A DNA stretch of 5,658 bases from Candidatus Bipolaricaulota bacterium. GTDB taxonomy: Bacteria; Bipolaricaulota; Bipolaricaulia; Bipolaricaulales; Bipolaricaulaceae. The stretch is from NCBI GenBank assembly GCA_027027485.1, contig JALVLL010000045.1, forward strand, positions 1 through 5,658, written 5' to 3'. The notes beneath the pieces are model-generated. The model saw only the letters and a list, made by a program, of their open reading frames with translations. It was not told the origin of the DNA and ran no database searches. Made by a program: the position numbers and the translations under genes. Below, one piece after another: positions 1 to 5,658 of the stretch (positions are counted from its first letter, which is position 1; each line of letters begins with the position of its first letter).

Positions 1-2007
1 TCCTATGTCGGCGTCACCTATTGCCACAAGGTGGCCGAAGCGGTCTCCCAAGCCCTCCGGGAAGCGGACCTGGAGAAGCTCGGGGTAGAGGTGGGGGTCA
101 CGGGCACCTATATCGCCATCTCCGAGAGCGATAGGCTCATCCAGGGGGATCTATCCTTCACCACCCTGGTCTCGTCGATCGGGGTCCTGGTGATCCTCCT
201 TTTCACCCTGCGATCCCTCCTTTTACTACTGGCCACATTGATCCCGCTGCTTATATCGGCGGTGCTCACGATGGCTTGGGCGAAGCTATCGGTGGGCGGG
301 TTCAACCTCATAACGGTCTTCCTCCCGGCGTTGGTCCTCGGGCTCGGGGTGGATTACTCCCTGCACCTTGTGCTCCGGATCTCGGAGGAGCTGAGGAAAG
401 GGGCGGATTTCACGGGGGCCATCCCTGTGGCTTTCGGGGAGAAGGGCCCCGCTTCCATGGGGGCGGCCCTGACAAGCGCCATGGCCTTTGCCTCCCTCAT
501 CCTCGCCAAATCCCTGGGCCTCAAGGAGATGGGGATCATCATGTCGCTCGGGATATTCCTCTCGCTCGGGGCATCCGTTCTGGTGACCCCGGCCCTCCTC
601 TCCCTGGCGCACAGGTTCCGCCGTGGCCACCGGGCACGGGTCCTCGATGGGACCCGGCCGCGGTTAGCCCGCTTCTACGAATCCCTGCTCCGTCGTCGGC
701 GCTTCGTGGTGGTGGCGCTCCTCCTCCTAATGGGAGCCGCCGTGCACCAGGCGGTCCGCGTCGGCTTCGTCTTCATGCCCCAGGACATCGCCCCGGTCAC
801 CGAGGCCCAGCGGGTGGCCCGGGAGGCCATGAGGGCCTTCCGGGGCGAGGTCGCCTTTCGGAACGACTTCCTGGTCTTCGTTGAGGGCCCCGGGGAACTG
901 GAGGAGGCGGTGAGGGAGCTTTCCGGAAACGGGCTCGTGAGCTCGGTCTCCTCACTGCGGGACCTCCTCCCCTCGGAGCTTTTGGGAAAGGAGGCCTCGT
1001 TCGAGGACGTTCCCCTGGAAGACCTGAAGGCCCTCCTCACCTTCCTCAAGGGGGAACTCGCGCGCTGGGAGGAGGAACGAAAGGAGGCCCTGGATGCCGC
1101 GGGGCTTTTGGTCGAGGCCGAGCTCGCCGCGGCCGCCCTCGGGGCCGGGGCCATCGCCGAGGAGATATCCCGTAGCGTGGATCTCCTCCTTTCGATCCAT
1201 GGGCTTATGGGCTCCCACGATCCCGCGGAGCTCGGGGAAACCCTCAAATCCCTCGAGGACCATTACGCCGTTATCGAGAGGTTTATGGAGGGGATCAGGG
1301 CGCTCCCCCCCGAGGGGGAACTCCTCCTGCGGGTGCTCACCGTGCTCCCCGAGGACCTCAAAGCCTACTACTCCACCGTCGATGGGAGGTTCGTGATCCA
1401 CGTGGAGGTGAAGGGAGAGGCACTGGCGGATGAGAGGCTCCTCGGGAAGTTCATTTCCTGGCTCAAGGCCAGGGGATACGATTACTTCGGTTTCCCGGAG
1501 GTGCGGCTGCGCCTCAAGGATTACATGAGGAGGGATTTCGTCCTCTCCACCTCGCTCGCCGCGGGGCTCATCCTCTCCACGCTCTTTTTGTATTTTCTGA
1601 ACCTCAGGATGGGCATTATCGCGGGTGTTCCCCTCATCATGGGATACCTTTTCATGCTTGCCGGGATGAGGCTCCTGGGGATCGATTTCAACTTCGTGAA
1701 CATCTCCATCTCCCCCCTCCTCATCGGCCTCGGGGTGGACGCGGGGATACATATGGCCCACCGATTGAGGGCATCTCCGCGGGATATCCGTTCGGTGGCT
1801 GAGGAAGCCGCCGCCGCCGCGGTGCCCGTGCTCGGCTCCTCCCTCACCACGATGGCCGTCTTCGGGACCCTGCTCTTCGCCAACACCCCGGGGCTTAAGG
1901 TCCTGGGGATATGCGCACTCCTGGGCCTGGGTTTCTCCTTGATAGGGAGCCTCCTCTTCGTCCCCGCCTCCATGGCCCCGGTTGAGCGGGATCGCTGGGG
2001 AAGCTAG
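1..2007 (+). CDS. RND/MMPL-superfamily exporter, 5' end outside the window
   Basis: The reading frame is open from base 1, so the gene very probably starts upstream; a GTG at base 31 is in frame but lies in what should be the end of the first periplasmic loop. Numbering codons from base 1, the 668 visible residues contain TM2-TM6 (about 53-205), TM7 (about 231-252), a large extracytoplasmic loop (about 253-510) and TM8-TM12 (about 513-655). The two halves are an internal duplication: GLGVDYSLH in TM4 (D118, H122) and GLGVDAGIH in TM10 (D580, H584). In RND transporters these intramembrane acidic residues serve proton coupling, so a proton-driven exporter in the cytoplasmic membrane is likely. 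The fit is to the 'predicted exporters of the RND superfamily' group (MMPL/HpnN-like) rather than to AcrB. The substrate cannot be read from sequence; lipids or other hydrophobic molecules are typical for the group. The stop is TAG at 2005-2007, and rny follows after 55 nt. Confidence 0.9.
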   Translation, partial: SYVGVTYCHKVAEAVSQALREADLEKLGVEVGVTGTYIAISESDRLIQGDLSFTTLVSSIGVLVILLFTLRSLLLLLATLIPLLISAVLTMAWAKLSVGGFNLITVFLPALVLGLGVDYSLHLVLRISEELRKGADFTGAIPVAFGEKGPASMGAALTSAMAFASLILAKSLGLKEMGIIMSLGIFLSLGASVLVTPALLSLAHRFRRGHRARVLDGTRPRLARFYESLLRRRRFVVVALLLLMGAAVHQAVRVGFVFMPQDIAPVTEAQRVAREAMRAFRGEVAFRNDFLVFVEGPGELEEAVRELSGNGLVSSVSSLRDLLPSELLGKEASFEDVPLEDLKALLTFLKGELARWEEERKEALDAAGLLVEAELAAAALGAGAIAEEISRSVDLLLSIHGLMGSHDPAELGETLKSLEDHYAVIERFMEGIRALPPEGELLLRVLTVLPEDLKAYYSTVDGRFVIHVEVKGEALADERLLGKFISWLKARGYDYFGFPEVRLRLKDYMRRDFVLSTSLAAGLILSTLFLYFLNLRMGIIAGVPLIMGYLFMLAGMRLLGIDFNFVNISISPLLIGLGVDAGIHMAHRLRASPRDIRSVAEEAAAAAVPVLGSSLTTMAVFGTLLFANTPGLKVLGICALLGLGFSLIGSLLFVPASMAPVERDRWGS

Positions 2008-2020
2008 CATCATGTGATGC
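2007..2020. repeat. Short inverted repeat behind the exporter stop codon
   Basis: GCATCA, then TG, then TGATGC: two perfect 6-nt arms around a 2-nt centre, beginning on the last base of the exporter's stop codon. As RNA it could form a 5-bp stem with a 4-nt loop. No T-tract follows, so it is not a Rho-independent terminator. It could be an operator-like site ahead of rny or chance; no function is assigned. Confidence 0.35.
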
Positions 2021-2050
2021 CGATTCCAAACCCAGTGGATCCCATGGGAA

Positions 2051-2056
2051 AAGGAG
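2051..2056 (+). promoter_or_regulatory. Ribosome binding site of rny
   Basis: AAGGAG lies 6 nt before the ATG at 2063. This strong Shine-Dalgarno match fixes the start and gives a protein beginning right at the expected membrane anchor. No convincing -35/-10 pair was seen in the 55-nt gap, so rny may be co-transcribed with the exporter gene. Confidence 0.85.
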
Positions 2057-2062
2057 AGCGCC

Positions 2063-3592
2063 ATGGCGCAAGCCATCTTGATAGTGATATCGGGGGCTAT
2101 CTCCTTATCGGTGGGGGTTCTCTTAGGGAACTACATCGCCTCACGGCGCCAGAAGCTTGCCAAGAGGACCGCCGAGGAGATCATCGCCGAAGCCAAAAGG
2201 GAAGCCGACGGTATAAAGCGGGAGGTCCTGGCCCGGGCGGAGGAGGAAGCGCGGGCCATCCGGGAGAAGGAGGAGAGGAGGCTCAAGCGCCGGGAGGCCG
2301 AGCTCGCGGCCACCGAGGAAAAGCTCCTCCAAAGGGAGGAGCGCCTGCGGAGGCGCGAGCGGCAGCTCGAGTCCGCGGAGGACCTCCTCCGCCAGCAGGA
2401 AAACGAGGTCAAACGGCTCATCGAACGGGGTAGGGAGCTTTTGGCCAGGGAGGAGGAGCTCCTCGCCAGGATAAGCGGGATGAACCGCGAGGAGGCCAAG
2501 GAGTACCTCCTCAAGCTCGTCGAAGCCGACGCCGAGAAGTTCTTCGCCCAGAGGATCGCCGCCGCGGAGCAACGTTACCGCAGCGAGGCCGAGCGCATGG
2601 CCAAGGAGATCCTCGCCACGGCGGTCCAGCGCTATGCCGCCGAGTACGCCGAGGAGAGCACCGTGACCACCGTGCCGCTCCCCTCCGAGGACTTCAAGGG
2701 ACGGATCATCGGCCGGGAAGGCCGCAACATCCGTACCTTCGAGGCCCTCACCGGTGTGGATGTCCTGGTGGACGACACCCCGGACGTGGTGGTCCTCTCC
2801 TCCTTCAACCCCCTCCGCAGGGAGATCGCCCGGTTGGCCCTGGAGAAGCTCATCGAGGACGGGAGGATCCACCCCGCCCGGATCGAGGAAAAGGTCCGCC
2901 GGGCCAAGGAGAGGGTGGAGGAGATCATCCGGGAGCACGGCGAGCGGGCCGCCTTCGAGATGGGACTGGACCTACCCCATGAGCTCGTGATGCTTTTGGG
3001 CAGGCTACATTTCCGCACGAGCTACGGCCAGAACCAGCTCCAACACTCCATCGAGGTGAGTTACCTCGCGCGCCTCATCGCTGAGGAGTTGGGCCTCGAC
3101 GCGAACCTCGCCAAGCGGGCCGGGCTGCTGCACGACATCGGCAAGGCCCTGGACCAGGAGGTGGAGGGCTCCCACGCCCTGATCGGGGCGGACCTGGCGC
3201 GGCGCTACGGCGAGAAGGAGATCATCGTGAACGCCATCGCGGCACACCACGAGGAGGTGGAGCCCGCCTCGGTGTTGGCCGCCATCGTCCAGGCCGCGGA
3301 TACCCTTTCCGCGGCCCGGCCCGGCGCCCGCAGGGAGACCTACGAACGTTACATCCAAAGGCTGCGGGAGCTGGAGGAACTGTGCCGGACTTACCCGGAG
3401 GTCGCGGAGGCATATGCCCTCCAGGCGGGCCGGGAGGTGCGGATAGTGGTGAGGCCGGAGCGCACCACCGATGAAATGGCATCGAAGTTGGCGTATGATA
3501 TCGCGCGCCAGATCGAGGAACAGCTACAATATCCCGGTGAGATAAAGGTCACGGTGATCCGGCAAGTACAATATACCGAGATCGCTAGGTGA
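2063..3592 (+). CDS. rny: Ribonuclease Y
   Basis: This is a complete 509-residue RNase Y, close to the usual length of about 520. The enzyme is a membrane-anchored endoribonuclease that starts decay of many mRNAs in bacteria that use it in place of, or beside, RNase E. The order of parts is canonical: an N-terminal TM helix (about 3-24), a long charged coiled coil (about 28-195), a KH RNA-binding domain (about 200-265) with the GxxG loop G217-R-E-G220 in RIIGREGRNIR, and an HD domain. The HD metal ligands visible are H328, the pair H357-D358 in LLHDIGKALD, H371, the H395-H396 pair in AAHHEE and D413 in QAADTLS, so the enzyme should be active. The C-terminus (YPGEIKVTVIRQ) matches the family end, so the gene is intact. 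spoVS follows after only 12 nt, suggesting one transcript. There is no sign of frameshift or horizontal transfer. Confidence 0.97.
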   Translation: MAQAILIVISGAISLSVGVLLGNYIASRRQKLAKRTAEEIIAEAKREADGIKREVLARAEEEARAIREKEERRLKRREAELAATEEKLLQREERLRRRERQLESAEDLLRQQENEVKRLIERGRELLAREEELLARISGMNREEAKEYLLKLVEADAEKFFAQRIAAAEQRYRSEAERMAKEILATAVQRYAAEYAEESTVTTVPLPSEDFKGRIIGREGRNIRTFEALTGVDVLVDDTPDVVVLSSFNPLRREIARLALEKLIEDGRIHPARIEEKVRRAKERVEEIIREHGERAAFEMGLDLPHELVMLLGRLHFRTSYGQNQLQHSIEVSYLARLIAEELGLDANLAKRAGLLHDIGKALDQEVEGSHALIGADLARRYGEKEIIVNAIAAHHEEVEPASVLAAIVQAADTLSAARPGARRETYERYIQRLRELEELCRTYPEVAEAYALQAGREVRIVVRPERTTDEMASKLAYDIARQIEEQLQYPGEIKVTVIRQVQYTEIAR

Positions 3593-3600
3593 AAGGGGGT
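3592..3600 (+). promoter_or_regulatory. Ribosome binding site of spoVS
   Basis: AAAGGGGGT begins on the last base of the rny stop codon and ends 4 nt before a GTG at 3605. It supports the GTG as start, because no ATG or TTG is found nearby in this frame and the protein from GTG begins exactly as the family does (NVLKISAS). Confidence 0.7.
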
Positions 3601-3604
3601 AGTC

Positions 3605-3919
3605 GTGAACGTCCTGAAGATCTCGGCATCTACCAATCCCAGTGCGGCTGCGGGGGCACTGGCAAACACCATCCGGGAACACGGGGTCGCGGAACTCCAG
3701 GCCATCGGTCCCAAGGCCGTGAACCAGGCCGTCAAATGCATCGCCATCGCCCGTGGGTATCTCGCCCCGAGCGGCGTCGACCTCTTCTTCGTGCCCTCGT
3801 TCACCGACGTGGAGATAAACGGCGAGATGAAGACGGCCCTGCGCTTCACCGTTAGGTCCAGGACCCCGGTGACGAGCCTCCGGCCCCGCACCCGCGGTGG
3901 AGGTGCTTCGCTCATCTGA
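3605..3919 (+). CDS. spoVS: Stage V sporulation protein S (SpoVS) family protein
   Basis: The 104-residue product starts at GTG and matches SpoVS over residues 1-86: VLKISASTNP at the N-terminus, QAIGPKAVNQAVK (32-44), AIARGYLAPSGVDL (47-60) and PSFTDVEINGE (64-74). SpoVS is a small cytosolic protein with an Alba-like fold and is thought to bind nucleic acid. It is named for a late sporulation defect in Bacillus but is widespread in non-sporulators, so it says nothing firm about spores here. In Bacillus the order is rny-ymdB-spoVS; here ymdB is missing and spoVS directly follows rny with a 12-nt gap, pointing to a role next to RNase Y in RNA metabolism (inference). Odd: an 18-residue tail (87-104), rich in Arg, Gly, Ser and Thr, extends past the usual end of about 86 residues. 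A strong hairpin terminator follows the stop. Confidence 0.95.
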   Translation: MNVLKISASTNPSAAAGALANTIREHGVAELQAIGPKAVNQAVKCIAIARGYLAPSGVDLFFVPSFTDVEINGEMKTALRFTVRSRTPVTSLRPRTRGGGASLI

Positions 3920-3935
3920 AGGGGAACAAAAAGGG

Positions 3936-3974
3936 GACGGCCCCCTGGCGGGAAGCTCTGGGGGCCGTCTTTTT
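3936..3974 (+). terminator. Rho-independent terminator behind spoVS
   Basis: The left arm GACGGCCCCC (3936-3945) and right arm GGGGGCCGTC (3960-3969) pair perfectly over 10 bp around a 14-nt loop, followed at once by TTTTT (3970-3974). This is a textbook intrinsic terminator 16 nt after the spoVS stop. On the opposite strand an A/T run is also present (AAAAA at 3928-3932), but three bases separate it from the stem, and no reverse-strand gene needs it. The T-tract overlaps the apparent TTG start of the next gene, so the structure may work as an attenuator rather than an absolute stop. Confidence 0.85.
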
Positions 3975-4170
3975 GGTAACCCAACTCGGCCTTACCGTCG
4001 CCCTGAGCACCCTTTCGGGTCTGGCTTTGGGATGGCTGGTGGACCGTTACCTCCTCGGCGAGGGGAAGATCGGACAGTTGGTAGGCATCTTCCTCGGGCT
4101 CGCGGGGGGGATTATGGGGGCCTGGAGGGAGCTCCGCATGACCTTCAAGGGACGAGGTGAAGGGGAATGA
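3973..4170 (+). CDS. AtpZ/AtpI-family small membrane protein
   Basis: The 65-residue product has two TM helices: TM1 with QLGLTVALSTLSGLALGWLVD (about 4-24), and TM2 QLVGIFLGLAGGIMGAW (about 35-51). The QLGL...G..LG..(L/V)D pattern and the Gly-rich second helix fit the ATPase gene 1 (AtpZ/AtpI) family. These proteins are usually encoded ahead of F-type ATP synthase genes and are linked to c-ring assembly or divalent cation transport. The start is uncertain. TTG at 3973 has a G-run at 3960-3964 as its only Shine-Dalgarno candidate, and that run is buried in the hairpin. The frame is open upstream to a CTG at 3916 that overlaps the spoVS stop (CTGA) and would add KGNKKGTAPWREALGAVF, a basic N-terminus like those of family members. 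The end overlaps the next gene by 4 nt (ATGA), indicating translational coupling. The family call is good; the exact role is open. Confidence 0.75.
   Translation: MVTQLGLTVALSTLSGLALGWLVDRYLLGEGKIGQLVGIFLGLAGGIMGAWRELRMTFKGRGEGE
4154..4160 (+). promoter_or_regulatory. Ribosome binding site of the foldase gene
   Basis: GAGGTGA lies inside the end of the atpZ-like gene, 6 nt before the ATG at 4167. With the ATGA stop/start overlap it supports this start and coupled translation of the two genes. Confidence 0.75.
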
Positions 4171-5658
4171 ACAGCTTCTTCCGCAGACATAAGGTCACGA
4201 TCCTGTGGGCAGTCCTGGGGAGCTTCGTCATCGGAAGCGTCCTCCTTTTCGCCTTCAATCGGATCTTCTACCGACCGGGCAGGCCCAGGGGGGAGGCGGC
4301 GGAGGTCGTGTTGGTGGTGGACGATGTGGATATCAACCGGGCCGCCCTGGACCGGGCCTACACCGACCTGGTGGACACCTACGAGCGCCTATACCGGAGC
4401 CTCGGCTTGGATTTCAACGAACAGCTCGCCGGGACTGACGGCATCTTCCGCCAGCGGACCCTCCTGGCCCAGGCCGCCGAAGGCCTCATACAACGGGTGA
4501 TCGTGGAGAAGGAAGCGAGGAAGCTCGGAATCTCCGTGCCGAAGGCGGAACTCGAACGCGAGACCGAGAGGCGCTATCGGGAGTATCTTTCGCAGCTCGG
4601 GGTCTCCGAGGAGCGTTTCAGGAAGCACTTGGCCGCCCGCGGCATCACCCTGGAGAGGTTCAAGCGGGACCTCATGGCCCAGGTCAAGTTGGAACTCCTG
4701 GAGAAAAAACTCAAAGCCTACGTGGTCGGCCCCATAGATCCCACCGAGGACGAGTTAAGGGAATATTACGAGAAGGTCAAGGAGCGCTACCGCACCGAAC
4801 CCGAGAAGGTCAAAGTGGCGTACCTGGTGGTACACGGCGATGAGGACCTCGCCAAAGAACTCCTGGAGAAGGCCAAGGCCGAAGGCGTTGACCTAGCCTC
4901 CCTTGCCCAGGGCCATGAGGCGGTGGAAGCCGGTGAGACGGACTTCTTCGCCCGCGGGGAGTCCGATCTCCCCTGGGATGTGGAGGGCAAAGCCTTCGAG
5001 CTCAAGGTAGGGGAAGTCGCCTCGGTGAAGGATGAGGCGACGGGGGATTTCTACATCCTGAAGCTCCTCAAGAGGAAGGAAGCGGTTTACAAGCCCTTCG
5101 AGGAGGTGAAGGAAGAGCTCCGGGACTCCTACATTAAGGAAAAGGAGAACGAGATCTGGAGCTCCTGGCTTAAAGAGAAGCGTGCCCAGATCCCCCTGGA
5201 AACCAAGGACCCGGTCCTCCGGGCCTTCATCGCCTACAGCCAGGGCGATACCGAGAAGGCCTTGGAGATCCTCCTCGATGCCAAAAAGAACCTCCTCGAC
5301 CCGGACCTCGACTACCTCATCGGGAGGTTCTACGAGGAACTCTACCTCGAGGTGGGCCGTGAGAAGGCGGAGCTAGAGAAGAAGGAATCCCGCACCGAGG
5401 AGGAAGAGAAACGGCTGAAGGAGCTCGAGGCGAAAGCCGAGGAGTACAAGAAGAAAGCGATCGAGTATTACATCGCTTTCTCCCAGGAGGGGGAGCCGGA
5501 TGAAGCCCTCTATCAGCGGATCCTCAACCTGGATCCCCGTAACGCCTACGCCAGGGTACAGCTGGGGAACATCTACTTCTCCCGGGAGCTCTACATCGAA
5601 GCCGAGCGCGAGTACGATCAGGCCCTGAAGGCCGATCCCAACATGGTCGATGCCATTG
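4167..5658 (+). CDS. Membrane-anchored SurA/PpiC-like foldase with C-terminal TPRs, 3' end outside the window
   Basis: The frame is open from ATG 4167 to the window end: 497 codons with no stop. Residues 1-9 are basic and cytoplasmic, and residues 10-30 form a single TM anchor or uncleaved signal, which places the rest outside the cytoplasm. Residues about 49-205 are a helical SurA_N-like chaperone region (VVDDVDINRAALDRAY, then VIVEKEARKLGISV). Residues about 213-306 resemble a parvulin PpiC domain, including LAKELLEKAKAEGVDLASLA, DFFARGESDLPWDVEGKAFE and ELKVGEVASV. The usual catalytic histidines look replaced: Y219 stands where the RHIL histidine is expected and Y296 where the GYHII histidine is expected, and the loop between is shortened, so prolyl isomerase activity is doubtful and a pure chaperone role is more likely. 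From about 348 there are TPR-like helices, a charged helical stretch (about 398-430) and one canonical 34-residue TPR at 459-492. The likely role is folding or assembly of exported or membrane proteins. The client is unknown. Confidence 0.85.
   Translation, partial: MNSFFRRHKVTILWAVLGSFVIGSVLLFAFNRIFYRPGRPRGEAAEVVLVVDDVDINRAALDRAYTDLVDTYERLYRSLGLDFNEQLAGTDGIFRQRTLLAQAAEGLIQRVIVEKEARKLGISVPKAELERETERRYREYLSQLGVSEERFRKHLAARGITLERFKRDLMAQVKLELLEKKLKAYVVGPIDPTEDELREYYEKVKERYRTEPEKVKVAYLVVHGDEDLAKELLEKAKAEGVDLASLAQGHEAVEAGETDFFARGESDLPWDVEGKAFELKVGEVASVKDEATGDFYILKLLKRKEAVYKPFEEVKEELRDSYIKEKENEIWSSWLKEKRAQIPLETKDPVLRAFIAYSQGDTEKALEILLDAKKNLLDPDLDYLIGRFYEELYLEVGREKAELEKKESRTEEEEKRLKELEAKAEEYKKKAIEYYIAFSQEGEPDEALYQRILNLDPRNAYARVQLGNIYFSRELYIEAEREYDQALKADPNMVDAI

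Noticed and set aside
31..33. GTG as the true start of the exporter
   Set aside because: The frame is open to base 1, the segment before it continues the same protein style, and a start here would delete TM1 and the first loop needed by the family.
1304..1320. C-run/G-run dyad near 1310 as a terminator
   Set aside because: Short, inside the exporter coding region and not followed by a T-tract; explained by the Pro-Glu-Gly codons.
952..2076. Long reverse-strand open frame (374 codons) opposite the exporter
   Set aside because: Low-complexity translation rich in Gly, Glu, His and Pro with no family match. It mirrors the codon bias of the clear exporter gene on the + strand and has no convincing ribosome site.
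2141..2938. Reverse-strand open frame (265 codons) opposite rny
   Set aside because: Repetitive Leu/Gly/Asp/Glu composition typical of the antisense of a Glu/Arg-rich coiled coil; the + strand is certainly RNase Y.
3605..3919. SpoVS as proof of a spore former
   Set aside because: SpoVS is common in non-sporulating phyla and no other sporulation gene is in the window.
3897..4160. 87-codon + strand frame from a GTG, overlapping spoVS and the atpZ-like gene
   Set aside because: The product is Pro/Arg/Gly-rich without membrane or domain features, while the alternative frame gives a clear AtpZ-type two-TM protein.
1..5658. CRISPR arrays, tRNA or rRNA genes, insertion sequences, phage or defence genes
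   Set aside because: No regular repeats, RNA-gene signatures, transposase-like or nuclease-toxin-like frames or terminal inverted repeats were seen; composition looks uniform across the window.

Overview
The window is a dense, GC-rich bacterial segment with every gene on the + strand. It holds five protein-coding genes; the first and the last run off the ends. By eye the GC content is clearly above 60%. Arg is often encoded by AGG, and the proteins are rich in Glu, Lys and Arg, a style common in thermophiles or deep-branching GC-rich phyla. A direct rny-spoVS pair fits lineages such as Thermus/Deinococcus or Bipolaricaulota-type bacteria, but the taxon is an inference. SpoVS occurs in many non-sporulators, so sporulation is not implied.

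Layout: (1) 1-2007, the 3' part of a large RND/MMPL-type exporter, with TM helices 2-12 and both GLGVDxxxH signatures. (2) 2063-3592, a complete RNase Y gene with TM anchor, coiled coil, KH and HD domains. (3) 3605-3919, a SpoVS gene 12 nt behind rny, with a short Arg/Gly-rich tail. (4) 3936-3974, a perfect 10-bp GC-rich hairpin followed by five T, which looks like a Rho-independent terminator. (5) 3973-4170, a small two-TM AtpZ/AtpI-family protein whose apparent TTG start lies in the terminator's T-tract; its frame stays open upstream through the hairpin. (6) 4167-5658 onward, a membrane-anchored SurA/PpiC-like foldase with C-terminal TPRs. It overlaps the atpZ-like gene by 4 nt (ATGA) and continues beyond the window.

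Functionally, rny and spoVS form a probable RNA-turnover unit: a membrane-bound endonuclease plus a small Alba-fold-like, putatively nucleic-acid-binding protein. The atpZ-like gene and the foldase look translationally coupled and may act together in biogenesis of membrane or exported proteins. The hairpin sits exactly between these two units.

Most of the window is ordinary housekeeping sequence, and no clearly new system was recognised. The points most worth a second look are the hairpin that coincides with the start region of the AtpZ-like gene, the foldase that lacks the usual parvulin histidines and carries a TPR tail, and the AtpZ-like gene paired with a foldase rather than seen next to ATP synthase genes.
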